Shown one piece after another: positions 1 through 8,272 of a DNA stretch of 64,000 nucleotides. The translations under genes were made by a program, and so were the position numbers. The notes beneath the pieces were generated by a model. That model was given only the letters and a program-made list of their open reading frames with translations. It did not search any database and had not been told where the DNA came from. The stretch's first letter is position 1. Each line of letters opens with the position of its first letter. Location of the stretch: assembly GCA_947625985.1 (NCBI GenBank), contig CANQQF010000004.1, positions 1 to 64,000 of the forward strand, in the 5' to 3' direction. Origin of the DNA: an uncultured Clostridia bacterium. GTDB taxonomy: Bacteria > Bacillota_A > Clostridia > TANB77 > CAG-508.

Positions 1-23
1 CAATCTTTTTCTTTATTATATCA

Positions 24-66
24 AAAAAATGAAAGTAAACACTTTTTTTGTGTCTACTTTCATTTT
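24..66 (-). terminator. Rho-independent terminator of the first minus-strand gene
   Basis: A 17-bp inverted repeat (26-42 with 50-66, one A/C mismatch that becomes a G.U pair in the minus-strand RNA) encloses a 7-nt loop. On the minus strand it is followed by a run of T. It lies just past the stop of the hypothetical gene at 95-955. Confidence 0.8.
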
Positions 67-94
67 ACCACTTCATTTTGAAAGTTACTTTTTT

Positions 95-955
95 TTATAC
101 ATTTTTAAAGAAATTACTTGAACTATCATCTGATGATTCTCTTCCTTGGAATGCATATCCATTAGTTGTAATTCCTGAATTTTCATCTGGGTTTAAATTC
201 AATTTCACAGTATATTCAAAATTTTGGTCTAAATTATTTGTAATATTAATTTTAAAACTGATATCTGTGGCTAAACTTTTTAAATCTACATGTGCTTGAT
301 TTAACAATGTACCATCATCTGAAATATTGTTATTATCAGGTAAAGAATAATGTGTAACAATATCCTTATTTATAAATCCTAGAGTTATTGTATTTGAACA
401 GTCTGTAAAAAAGTTTGGTAAATCATTATCCACTTGCTCTTCATTTGAATTTATAATTTTAAAATCTATAGGAGCACATTTTATTTCTGTATCTGTAGAG
501 TCATATACTTCTGAAGCTTTCATTTTGTAAAATGTAGCAAATTTATATGGATTTTTGTAAGTTAAACTTTTAATTCCAGATGACTGTTTACTTGATAATT
601 CAATATTATCTATTCTTAAAGCTTTTACTGTATTTTCTTGAGTAAGGTCTTCAGAATCATTTAATTTATTATTAATTTTTATGGAAATATCTGTATATTG
701 GCTAATATTTAAATCTTTTAAACTTTTTTCCTCAGTATTATCTTCTGCATTAGCACTACTAAATAATAATATTTTGTCAATCTTAAAAACAGGAGATTCA
801 TTTACTGATGATATATCTATAGCTTGTTTAACAAAATTATTTTTTGAAATATTCTTTATGATAGTTAAAATAAAATACCATATTAAAGCTAGAAATATTA
901 GAATAATTACTATTGAAAAAATTAATTTTTGTTTTTTAGTTAAATTTCTTTTCAT
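95..955 (-). CDS. Membrane-anchored protein of unknown function
   Basis: This 286-residue protein is not recognised. Residues 1-10 are basic and are followed by one strong transmembrane segment (about 11-33), so it is an N-terminally anchored protein with a long extracytoplasmic part. That part is rich in Asn, Asp, Ser and Thr, looks beta-rich, and ends in a Ser/Asp stretch. No lipobox or catalytic motif is visible. The start has an AAAGGA site upstream. A clear terminator follows, and the neighbouring minus-strand gene is a cell-wall glucosaminidase, so a surface role is plausible. That is inference only. Confidence 0.7.
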   Translation of the reverse strand: MKRNLTKKQKLIFSIVIILIFLALIWYFILTIIKNISKNNFVKQAIDISSVNESPVFKIDKILLFSSANAEDNTEEKSLKDLNISQYTDISIKINNKLNDSEDLTQENTVKALRIDNIELSSKQSSGIKSLTYKNPYKFATFYKMKASEVYDSTDTEIKCAPIDFKIINSNEEQVDNDLPNFFTDCSNTITLGFINKDIVTHYSLPDNNNISDDGTLLNQAHVDLKSLATDISFKINITNNLDQNFEYTVKLNLNPDENSGITTNGYAFQGRESSDDSSSNFFKNV

Positions 956-986
956 ATAGATAATTCCTTTCTTTGGTATATATTTT

Positions 987-1022
987 ACAAACTTGCATCT
1001 CTTTTGTGAAATGCAAGTTTGT
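987..1022. repeat. 12-bp perfect inverted repeat between two minus-strand genes
   Basis: Positions 987-998 (ACAAACTTGCAT) pair perfectly with 1011-1022 around a 12-nt loop. No T-run follows on either strand, so it is not a standard intrinsic terminator. It could be a 3'-end stabilising or processing hairpin for the glucosaminidase transcript. Confidence 0.55.
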
Positions 1023-1033
1023 AGTAATTTGCT

Positions 1034-2464
1034 TTATTGTTTTAACTTATTATATAAAGTTTCCATGTATTTAAATACTTTTGTGTGCCATTCTGGATCT
1101 GTAGAATATTTTTTATTAATTCCTTCTAGTGTAGGACCATTGTAATATTGTCCAGTTGCTTTTTCATTGTTATATATTGTTGTACCTTCAGGATTAAGGT
1201 AACTTTTTATAAGTACCTTTGCTACAGTTTCAATTCCCTCTTCATATGTATCGAATGTGAATGACATATTATAAGGATCTCTATCAAAAGAACCATAACC
1301 AAATAAATTCTTTTTATCAGAAGCTATTTGGGAAGTTCCCCATGCACTTTCATGTATAGCAAGTGATGCTAAGAAAATTCCGTTAACACCATATTTTTGT
1401 TCTATATCAAAGAAAGCTTTATAATTATTTTCAAATATCTTGTTAGTATCGCTTGCATTTCCTGATAGTATTTTCTTAAAGTCTGATTCAGCTAGTCCAC
1501 TCTTTTTATTAAGTGGCATATTAATTTTAACATCTCTTAGGATTCTTTGAACCCTTGCTTTATCGACCATTTCTGGAGCTTCTGATGCTGAAGTAAGAAC
1601 ATTAGCTCTTACATATCCTTCTTGATTGTCATAAGAAACTTTACACCAATCACCTTCTAATTGTAGAAGTTTTACATCTAATGTTGAAGGTATTTCCGCA
1701 ACGCTACGAGCTGTATCATTTGGTGTTGCTCTTAATGTGACATCTGAGATTACATACATTAAATCTCCAATATGGACTTTGTATTTAGCTAAGAACTCAG
1801 AAGTACCAATGTTTACAAGTTGTGGCGTTGGTTCTTTAATAACTGTAGTTGAAATTATATTTTCATCAACTAAGTTACCGTTTTCATAAGTTCTAACAGC
1901 TGTTACTTTATTTGTACCATTAACTCCATTTTGGATAGTTTCTTCTTCACCTTTTGGTAAGTTATCAACAGTTGTGTATTTTATTGGGAAATTTAACTCC
2001 CTTTCTTCATTTATTGTCTCTTTAATTGTTGATGTATCTATATTATCAGAAATAATTTTTGTTATGTCTAAAACATTTTGATTGGCTTCATAATTTACTG
2101 CTTCAGCTGCTTGAGATACTTCTTCTTGTTCTTCTAGACCATATGTTGTAAAAGAGTAACTAAGGAACAATAATGCTAAAGAAACTATTAATATTATAAT
2201 TATAATTCCTACAGACAGCTTTGTATAGTCTAATGTTTTAGTTTGATTTGTTGCCTTTTGTTTCTTGATTTTTTTTCCATAACTGTAAGTATTATATGTT
2301 TTTCTGTTACTACTAAAATATGTGGTAATGCCAGTATGGAAACTGTTATCTTTAGGATTTTCTTTTTGATATGTATAACTATCTTCGGCTCTTTTTTGTT
2401 GTAATTCTTTAAAAACATCTACTAAATTTCTGTCTGGATTAAAACTATCGTTTTGATTTGACAT
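1034..2464 (-). CDS. Membrane-anchored SH3 / glucosaminidase (GH73-type) peptidoglycan hydrolase
   Basis: Predicted endo-beta-N-acetylglucosaminidase that cleaves the glycan strand of the cell wall. The order is: a hydrophilic cytoplasmic N-terminus of about 80 residues, one transmembrane segment (about 83-104), a linker, a bacterial SH3 domain (about 240-292, with GDWCKV and EGYV hallmarks), then a glucosaminidase domain covering the last 130 residues. The IHESAWGTS motif carries the expected catalytic Glu, and NLFGYG and EYNG-like positions follow. I chose the ATG at 2464 (476 aa) because AGGTGA lies 7 nt upstream. A GTG three codons earlier has no ribosome site. A near-consensus promoter and an operator-like palindrome lie upstream. 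Confidence 0.88.
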   Translation of the reverse strand: MSNQNDSFNPDRNLVDVFKELQQKRAEDSYTYQKENPKDNSFHTGITTYFSSNRKTYNTYSYGKKIKKQKATNQTKTLDYTKLSVGIIIIILIVSLALLFLSYSFTTYGLEEQEEVSQAAEAVNYEANQNVLDITKIISDNIDTSTIKETINEERELNFPIKYTTVDNLPKGEEETIQNGVNGTNKVTAVRTYENGNLVDENIISTTVIKEPTPQLVNIGTSEFLAKYKVHIGDLMYVISDVTLRATPNDTARSVAEIPSTLDVKLLQLEGDWCKVSYDNQEGYVRANVLTSASEAPEMVDKARVQRILRDVKINMPLNKKSGLAESDFKKILSGNASDTNKIFENNYKAFFDIEQKYGVNGIFLASLAIHESAWGTSQIASDKKNLFGYGSFDRDPYNMSFTFDTYEEGIETVAKVLIKSYLNPEGTTIYNNEKATGQYYNGPTLEGINKKYSTDPEWHTKVFKYMETLYNKLKQ

Positions 2465-2503
2465 ACTATTCACCTATTTTTAAATTTATTAATCTTACAG
2501 AAT

Positions 2504-2522
2504 AAAGTGTTAGAAACACTTT
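2504..2522. promoter_or_regulatory. Operator-like palindrome in the glucosaminidase leader
   Basis: AAAGTGTT-AGA-AACACTTT is an 8-bp perfect inverted repeat with a 3-nt spacer. It sits just downstream of the predicted minus-strand start point. The size and symmetry fit a dimeric repressor site, but a leader hairpin is equally possible. Confidence 0.4.
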
Positions 2523-2547
2523 GACTGAAAAACATTTTTACATATCT

Positions 2548-2576
2548 ATTATATAACATTAAACAAGAAATGTCTA
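2548..2576 (-). promoter_or_regulatory. Sigma-A-type promoter for the glucosaminidase gene
   Basis: Reading the minus strand, TAGACA (2576-2571) is followed by a 17-nt spacer and a perfect TATAAT (2553-2548). This would give a leader of about 75 nt carrying the 2504-2522 palindrome. Confidence 0.6.
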
Positions 2577-2664
2577 GGGTTTTTTCAATAAAAGTACTAT
2601 CAAATTTTGTAAAATAATTTGCTGAAATCAAACTAATAAAAAAGCTTATTATAGCTATAATTTC

Positions 2665-2693
2665 TTTACTTTTAAACTATAATGTTATATAAT
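2665..2693 (+). promoter_or_regulatory. Probable promoter of rnc
   Basis: TTTACT (2665-2670), a 17-nt spacer and TATAAT (2688-2693) lie just upstream of the AAGGTGGTG ribosome site and GTG start of rnc. A second TATAAT at about 2678 has no good -35. Confidence 0.5.
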
Positions 2694-2715
2694 ATAGCAT
2701 AAAGGTGGTGAAATA

Positions 2716-3393
2716 GTGGAATTAGTTAACTTAGAAAAAGATATAGGATATAGATTCAACAATAAAAAAATATTAATGCAAGCATTGACACATACTTCAT
2801 ATGCGTATGAGAACAAAGTGGAAAGCAATGAAAAATTCGAATTCTTAGGAGATAGTATTTTAGAATTTATATCAAGTGACTATATTTATCACGTTTATCC
2901 AAAATTAAAAGAAGGTGAAATGACCAAAGTTAGAGCCACTGTTGTATGCGGAGATAATCTATGTAAAGTAGCAAAAAAACATAATATTAGTGAATATCTT
3001 TTTCTTGGGAAATCAGAAAGGTTAACAGGTGGAAAAAATAGAACTGCTATATTAGAAGATACTATAGAAGCATTAATAGCAGCTATATATATAGATGGAG
3101 GGATAGAACCTGCAAAAAAATTTATAATAGAAAACTTGAAACAAGAAATTGAAGATGCAACAAAACATGTAGGAGTAAAAGATTATAAAACTGTTTTACA
3201 AGAAGAATTACAAAAGAATGGAGACGTAAAAATAGAATATGAAATAATAAAAGAAAGTGGACCAGACCATGATAAAAGCTTTGTCGCACAAGTGAAATTA
3301 AATGGAAAAGTATTAGCAAAAGGTGAAGGAAAGAGTAAGAAACAAGCTCATATGCAAGCTGCTCAAAAAGCACTTAATGAATTAAAGAGGTGA
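2716..3393 (+). CDS. rnc: Ribonuclease III
   Basis: Double-strand-specific endoribonuclease for rRNA and mRNA processing. The 225 residues match the family length. The catalytic RIIID domain is at about 1-150, with the signature NEKFEFLGDSIL (usually NERLEFLGDAVL) and the second acidic motif EDTIEALIAAIY. A double-stranded RNA-binding domain occupies about 155-225 and ends in the GKSKKQAHMQAAQKAL helix. The start is GTG, set by AAGGTGGTG. The stop is 4 nt from the next gene, so the two are co-transcribed. In many clostridia rnc is followed by a radical SAM gene and smc. Here the first partner is present in altered form and smc is absent. Confidence 0.97.
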   Translation: MELVNLEKDIGYRFNNKKILMQALTHTSYAYENKVESNEKFEFLGDSILEFISSDYIYHVYPKLKEGEMTKVRATVVCGDNLCKVAKKHNISEYLFLGKSERLTGGKNRTAILEDTIEALIAAIYIDGGIEPAKKFIIENLKQEIEDATKHVGVKDYKTVLQEELQKNGDVKIEYEIIKESGPDHDKSFVAQVKLNGKVLAKGEGKSKKQAHMQAAQKALNELKR

Positions 3394-3397
3394 AATA

Positions 3398-4423
3398 ATG
3401 AAGAAACAATATATAATTCCCATAATGTTACCTGATAAAAGTTATCCATATAACTGTACATTTTATCAAAAAGGGAAAAAAACTAAAAAAACAAAAGAAG
3501 AAGTAAAAAAGCAAATTGACAAATATTTAAAACAAGAATCAGGATATGAAGAAATTGAAGTTGCTTTCTTGGGGAAAAGCTTTACTTCATTAGAAGAAAA
3601 AGACCAAGATGAGTTATTACAAACAGTTAATGATTATATTGTAGATGGAAAAGTTAATAATATTAGAATACTTGCAAGACCAGATCAAGTAACAAAAAAG
3701 CTTTTAAAAAAATTAAGAAAATTTAATGTTAAAACTATTGAATTAGAAGTTATATCAAGTAATGATTATATATTGAAGTGTACAAAAGTACCATATAAGT
3801 ATAAAGATATAAAAAAAGCAGCTAGAATGATTAAATGGAGAGGTTTTACATTAGGTTGTGAAATGATGGTAGGACTTCCAGATAGCACGAGAATTGATGA
3901 GTTTAATACATCAAAGGAGATAATAAAATTAAAACCAAAAGTTATAAGAATATGTCCTATTTATGTAATAAAACAAACTAAATTAGAAAAAGAATATAAC
4001 GAAGAAAATTACCAACCTTTGACAGAGATGCAGGGTGTTGAGATTTGTAAAGATTTAGTAAGAAGTTTTGCTGATAAGAATGTAGAAACAATAAGAATAG
4101 GGTTCCAAGACGCAGAATTAACAGAAGGTGAAGGAATTATAGCAGGTCCATTTCATCCAGCTTTTAGACAGTTGGTACAAATTGCGATGTGGTATGATGC
4201 AATTGTAGAAAAAATTAAAAAATTAAATGCAAAAGTAAAGGAAGTGGAAGTAACGGTTAATCCAATTGATGTAGAAAATGTAATTGGAATAAAAAATGAA
4301 AATATTTTAAAATTAAAAGAAACATATGATGTAGATTTAATTGTAAAAAATGATGAAGAAATTAAACCAGGTAGATCAAAAATTGAAATAGTAAAAACAT
4401 ATAATGATTTTTTGGAAAGTTAA
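3398..4423 (+). CDS. Radical-SAM-fold (Elp3-like) protein lacking two cluster cysteines
   Basis: The sequence follows the clostridial radical SAM / Elp3-related family found next to rnc along its whole length: FLGKSFT (family GGSFT), IRILARPD, MMVGLPD, VIRICPIYVIKQTKLE, a GPFHPAFRQLV block and a small C-terminal domain. The family's CxxxCxxC motif, which binds the 4Fe-4S cluster, should be at residues 16, 20 and 23. Here it is Tyr16, Cys20, Tyr23, and both Tyr codons are TAT, one base from TGT. The protein probably cannot hold a canonical cluster, yet the frame is intact at 341 residues, which suggests a retained non-catalytic role. It is translationally linked to rnc. Confidence 0.85.
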   Translation: MKKQYIIPIMLPDKSYPYNCTFYQKGKKTKKTKEEVKKQIDKYLKQESGYEEIEVAFLGKSFTSLEEKDQDELLQTVNDYIVDGKVNNIRILARPDQVTKKLLKKLRKFNVKTIELEVISSNDYILKCTKVPYKYKDIKKAARMIKWRGFTLGCEMMVGLPDSTRIDEFNTSKEIIKLKPKVIRICPIYVIKQTKLEKEYNEENYQPLTEMQGVEICKDLVRSFADKNVETIRIGFQDAELTEGEGIIAGPFHPAFRQLVQIAMWYDAIVEKIKKLNAKVKEVEVTVNPIDVENVIGIKNENILKLKETYDVDLIVKNDEEIKPGRSKIEIVKTYNDFLES

Positions 4424-4435
4424 AATAATAAATAT

Positions 4436-4468
4436 AAACCAACTATATTAACAAAATGTAGTTGGTTT
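4436..4468 (+). terminator. Weak terminator or attenuator hairpin
   Basis: A 10-bp perfect stem (AAACCAACTA with TAGTTGGTTT) and a 13-nt loop lie between the radical-SAM-fold gene and the YitT gene. The T-run after it is short (TTTTAC), so partial read-through into YitT is likely. Confidence 0.5.
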
Positions 4469-4489
4469 TACTGAGAAAAGGAGGATGTT

Positions 4490-5347
4490 ATGAAATTTGA
4501 AAAAGAGTTTAATATAAAGAAATTTATCAAAGAAATAATAGGAACAATAATAGGATCTTTTATTATAGCTATAGGAATAGTCTTGTTCTTATTACCAAAT
4601 AAATTATCAGCAGGAGGATTTTCAGGAATAGCAACAATAACTTATTATTTGTTTAACATTCCAGTTGGAACTTTTATGTTAATACTAAATATTCCATTAT
4701 TCATACTTTCAATATACAAAATGGGAAAATCTTTTTTTATAAAGTCATTAGTTGGTACAATATCATTATCTGTATTTATTGACTTGTTGGATTTTGTTCC
4801 AAAATTAACAAGTGATAGATTTTTAGCTTGTATATATGGAGGAATAATAATAGGAATAGGAACAGCTATACTATTAAAAGCAGATTCATCAACAGGTGGC
4901 TCTGATACAATAAGTTTTTTAGCAAAATCATATAGACCACATATAAGGATGGGAAAAGTTATAACAATAATTGATATAGTAATAGTTATGGCGAATTTAA
5001 TAGTATTTAATGAAGTTGAAGTAGGACTTTATTCAGCAATAGCAATTTATCTTATGGGAAAAATGATTGATATCGTTTTTGAAGGTGTAGACTTTACTAA
5101 ATTGTTAGTCATTATTTCTGATAAAAGTGAAGAAATTGCAAAAAAAATAGGAGAAAAAGCTGGTAGAGGATCAACAGGTATAATTGGAAAAGGAATGTAT
5201 AAACATGATGATAAATTGGTTTTATTATGTGCAGCAGCGAGGGGAGATATTGCAAAAATAAAGACAATTATACATGAAATAGACTCTGATAGTTTTGTGA
5301 TTGTAGCAAATGCAAGAGAGGTGTTAGGAGAAGGCTTTAAAAAGTAA
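4490..5347 (+). CDS. YitT family membrane protein with DUF2179 C-terminal domain
   Basis: Integral membrane protein of the YitT family; its transport role is unproven. A run of five to six hydrophobic segments fills about residues 15-190, with the family's SAGGFSGIATI and STGGSDTISF loops. The cytoplasmic DUF2179 domain follows (about 205-285), containing GRGSTGIIGKGMY and a VIVANAREVLGEGF ending. Length 285 is typical. The start has an AAAGGAGG site. It sits after a weak hairpin downstream of rnc. Confidence 0.9.
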   Translation: MKFEKEFNIKKFIKEIIGTIIGSFIIAIGIVLFLLPNKLSAGGFSGIATITYYLFNIPVGTFMLILNIPLFILSIYKMGKSFFIKSLVGTISLSVFIDLLDFVPKLTSDRFLACIYGGIIIGIGTAILLKADSSTGGSDTISFLAKSYRPHIRMGKVITIIDIVIVMANLIVFNEVEVGLYSAIAIYLMGKMIDIVFEGVDFTKLLVIISDKSEEIAKKIGEKAGRGSTGIIGKGMYKHDDKLVLLCAAARGDIAKIKTIIHEIDSDSFVIVANAREVLGEGFKK

Positions 5348-5433
5348 TTACATATATGAATTAATCCTTAAATATATCGAAATTAAAAGGAACTTACAAT
5401 AAATAAAAAACTCATATTAATTACATTTTTCTA

Positions 5434-5462
5434 TTGAAAAAAATTAAAATTATTGATATGAT
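5434..5462 (+). promoter_or_regulatory. Promoter of the 164-aa gene (shared element, copy 1)
   Basis: TTGAAA (5434-5439), a 17-nt spacer and TATGAT (5457-5462). The stretch from two bases before the -35 to the -10 is almost identical to the one upstream of the amidoligase gene at 6053-6081. Confidence 0.6.
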
Positions 5463-5497
5463 AAAATCAAGTTACGTAAGAAATACTGGAGGTACAT

Positions 5498-5992
5498 ATG
5501 ATAGATGTAAAATATGAATATGCAATGGCTGAGGTGTTGCATTACTTAAAAGGAATAAGAAAGAGAGATAGAGATAAAATTCCTAAAAAGGTAATGAGTT
5601 TTTTGGAATTAAATGCTGCAAAAAATTATGAGTGTGATTTCGATTATAATAAACCACTAAACGAATTAAATTTATTTAAGGAAACTAAAGCTATAATAGC
5701 TTATATATGCTTAAATTATTGGTGTGTGACACAGCAACAAAAAGAAAGATTTTTAAAACAGTTAAACAAAAATAAAGGTTCACATCAAGAACAATTAAGA
5801 AGGAAATATGATATAGATAATTTATTTAAACCAATAGAAAAAATAGAAGTTAATAGCCAACAAGAAGAAAAAAGAGAAATTGCATATTGTACAGCTATGA
5901 AAGAATATAAAGAGTCATTTTTGACAAAATTTATAAAAAAGATAAAAACATTATTAGGGATAAAAAGAAATAGTGCAAGACAAATAATTTAA
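5498..5992 (+). CDS. Unknown basic helical protein with IKKIKxLL tail
   Basis: This 164-residue protein is not recognised. It is soluble and mostly helical by composition, with a hydrophobic central helix (KAIIAYICLNYWC, about 64-78) and a Gln/Lys/Glu-rich second half. The last 25 residues (FIKKIKTLLGIKR) resemble the tail of the HExxH metallopeptidase encoded at 16706-17812 (LIKKIKDLLQKR), which hints at a shared module or lineage family. The start has a GGAGG site 6 nt upstream. It has its own promoter and a strong terminator. The promoter is nearly the same as that of the next gene, suggesting co-regulation. Confidence 0.7.
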   Translation: MIDVKYEYAMAEVLHYLKGIRKRDRDKIPKKVMSFLELNAAKNYECDFDYNKPLNELNLFKETKAIIAYICLNYWCVTQQQKERFLKQLNKNKGSHQEQLRRKYDIDNLFKPIEKIEVNSQQEEKREIAYCTAMKEYKESFLTKFIKKIKTLLGIKRNSARQII

Positions 5993-6001
5993 TAACTATA
6001 T

Positions 6002-6032
6002 AAGCTTTTCTATTTATAGAAAAGCTTTTTTG
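6002..6032 (+). terminator. Rho-independent terminator after the 164-aa gene
   Basis: An 11-bp perfect stem (AAGCTTTTCTA with TAGAAAAGCTT) and a 4-nt loop are followed by TTTTT, and a second T-run lies a few bases later. Confidence 0.9.
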
Positions 6033-6052
6033 TGCTTTTTTTATATAAAATA

Positions 6053-6081
6053 TTGAAAAAAATATATATTATTGATATGAT
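6053..6081 (+). promoter_or_regulatory. Promoter of the amidoligase gene (shared element, copy 2)
   Basis: TTGAAA (6053-6058), a 17-nt spacer ending ATTATTGA, and TATGAT (6076-6081). It differs from the copy at 5434-5462 at only a few A/T positions of the spacer. Confidence 0.6.
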
Positions 6082-6120
6082 TATAACGAAAAATAAAAAC
6101 TCAAGAAAAGGAAATGTTAA

Positions 6121-8259
6121 ATGGAAACTTATGAAAATTTAGATGATGATACAATAATAGCTAAAATAAAACAAACTGAAAATGAAGATGAAAAAAAAGA
6201 TTTAGTAGCGTCTATAAAAAACGACGATAAGAAAATTTCAATGATAGATTTATTTGAAGATGAATGGGATAAAATGGAAATTGCCATGACTATAGAAGAT
6301 GATGAGAAAAAAATTGAAGTTTTGAAAAAGTTTGACGAAGAAGATATAAAAATGATAATAGCTACTACTATTGGCGATGATGAAAAACAACTAGGTCTTA
6401 TTGATTTATTTGAAGATGTAGATAATAAAGTAAATGTTGCAGTGTCAATATGGAATATAGATATTCGAATAGAAGCATTGTCTAAGATTGACGATGAATG
6501 GGAAAGAACCAGAGTAATAATGTCATTACCAGAAGATAAAATGATTAGCTTTATAGATGTACTTAAAGATGAAGAAAATAAAAAAGATATAATAGCAATG
6601 ATTGAAGATGATGATAAAAAACTAGAATTATTACATAAAATTACAGATGAAGGATATAGATACGAAATAATTCAAACATTAAAAGATGATGATAAAAAGA
6701 TAGAAGTTTTAGATGAAATTAGTAACGAAGAATATAAATCTTTTATTGTAGCAGATTTAAATGATGATAACAAAAAAATGGAATTGTTAGATAAATTTGG
6801 AAATGAAAGCGATAAAGCAACTATAATTGCTTCATTAGCAGATGATATAACAAAAATAGAATTATTAGAGAAATTTGAAGAGGAAACAAATAAAGCTAAA
6901 GTAATAGGGTATTTAAAAGATGATAATACGAAGGTAGAGTTATTAACTAAACTCAAAGATGATAAAAATAAAGTTGAAGTATTAAAAACTATGCGTAACG
7001 ATTTTGAAGCTTTGAAGGTAATTGAACAATATGGAATAGATGTGGATATTGATGAAGTTATTTCTTTTATTAGGACAAGAGCAGGAGCAAATAGAGTTTT
7101 AAAACAATATTCAGAGAGCTTAACAGACGAGAAAAAAATAGCATTAGGTAATTCTATTGAAAATGATAAATTAAGAAATAAATTTTTAGATGAACATACG
7201 CCTTTGGAAGAAAATTTAGAAGAACTTAAAGTAAAAGAATATAATTCTAAAGCACTGGATTTACCTCAAGAGTTAACTATTGGGGTAGAAATAGAAGCAG
7301 AAGGAATTGATGAAAGAGTTGCAAGTAAAATTTTTAATGAAAGAAATATAAGAGAAGATATACAGAATGATTGGGAAGTTGAACAAGATTTATCTTTAGA
7401 TAAAGGAGTAGAACTTGTTTCACCAATTTTAAATTCTAGTGCTGAATCAATGGAACAAATAGATTATGTATGTGATTTTATGCAATTAATTGGAACAAAA
7501 GTAAAAGATACTTGTGGAGCACATATTCATTTTGGTGCAGATTATTTAGGAAATGATTTAAGAACATGGGAAAATTTATTTAATATATGGGAAGAAGCAG
7601 AAGAATTATTTTATAAAATGAGCAATGATGTAGGTGAAGTTACAAGAGAAAAAATAATACAATATGCAAGAAAAGAATCAAATAATATTCAATCTATATA
7701 CAATGATGGTAGTGTTACACTAGAAAAAGATGAAGATTTTCAAGAATTAATTGATAAGATGACAGAAGATAGATACTATGGAATAAATTTAAAAAATTTA
7801 GGAAATCCAGAAAAAAACACTATAGAATTTAGAATACCAAATGGGACTATAGACGGAAAAGTTGAAAAGGAAAATATTTTATTATTTGGAAAATTAATGC
7901 AAACATCAAAAGAATTAGTAAATGACAAAGATTTACAAAAAAAATATAAAGTATTTTCAAATCATAATTTAACAGAAGCAGAGAAAGTAGATGCTTTATT
8001 AGATTTATTATTTGAAAAAGAACAGGATAAAGAAATATATAGAAATAGATGGGACAGTGTTAAAGATAATAGTATCTACAACAGAATAAAATCAGACTAT
8101 CCTACTTTTGAAAGAGGAAGTTATGCTAGAAAAAAAGGATTAGATGACTGCATGAAAGGAGAATTAACTGAAGTTATACAAGATGAAGAGATAACAATAT
8201 TAAAAGAAAGTTTAAATAAAACAAGTAAGAAGGAGGAAAGTATATTAGGTAGAAGCTAA
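6121..8259 (+). CDS. Helical-repeat / amidoligase family protein
   Basis: A two-part protein of 712 residues. Residues about 22-304 hold about eleven tandem 26-residue helical repeats, each resembling EEx2Kx2IIx2LxDDDKKxELLxKF. They should form an alpha-solenoid for binding another macromolecule. Residues about 381-620 match the amidoligase family (COOH-NH2 ligases of the glutamine synthetase fold): GVEIEAEG (388-395), DLSLDKGVELVSP, CGAHIHFG (465-472), YYGIN (about 553) and NTIEFRIPNGT (about 565). These cover the ATP/metal-binding residues seen in the family, which joins peptides or amines through amide bonds. The tail is charged. The substrate is unknown. It heads an operon with the next two genes. 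Confidence 0.82.
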   Translation: METYENLDDDTIIAKIKQTENEDEKKDLVASIKNDDKKISMIDLFEDEWDKMEIAMTIEDDEKKIEVLKKFDEEDIKMIIATTIGDDEKQLGLIDLFEDVDNKVNVAVSIWNIDIRIEALSKIDDEWERTRVIMSLPEDKMISFIDVLKDEENKKDIIAMIEDDDKKLELLHKITDEGYRYEIIQTLKDDDKKIEVLDEISNEEYKSFIVADLNDDNKKMELLDKFGNESDKATIIASLADDITKIELLEKFEEETNKAKVIGYLKDDNTKVELLTKLKDDKNKVEVLKTMRNDFEALKVIEQYGIDVDIDEVISFIRTRAGANRVLKQYSESLTDEKKIALGNSIENDKLRNKFLDEHTPLEENLEELKVKEYNSKALDLPQELTIGVEIEAEGIDERVASKIFNERNIREDIQNDWEVEQDLSLDKGVELVSPILNSSAESMEQIDYVCDFMQLIGTKVKDTCGAHIHFGADYLGNDLRTWENLFNIWEEAEELFYKMSNDVGEVTREKIIQYARKESNNIQSIYNDGSVTLEKDEDFQELIDKMTEDRYYGINLKNLGNPEKNTIEFRIPNGTIDGKVEKENILLFGKLMQTSKELVNDKDLQKKYKVFSNHNLTEAEKVDALLDLLFEKEQDKEIYRNRWDSVKDNSIYNRIKSDYPTFERGSYARKKGLDDCMKGELTEVIQDEEITILKESLNKTSKKEESILGRS
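6184..7032 (+). repeat. 78-bp (26-codon) tandem repeats in the amidoligase gene
   Basis: About eleven consecutive protein-level units of 25-26 residues are visible. Units in the middle (about residues 150-280) are the most regular, and the first and last are more diverged. The DNA itself has diverged, so this is an old duplication rather than a recent slippage tract. Confidence 0.8.
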
Positions 8260-8272
8260 TAGAAAATATAAA

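Noticed and set aside
987..1022. Intrinsic terminator
   Set aside because: The 12-bp stem is perfect, but neither strand has a T-run after it. Kept as an inverted repeat only.
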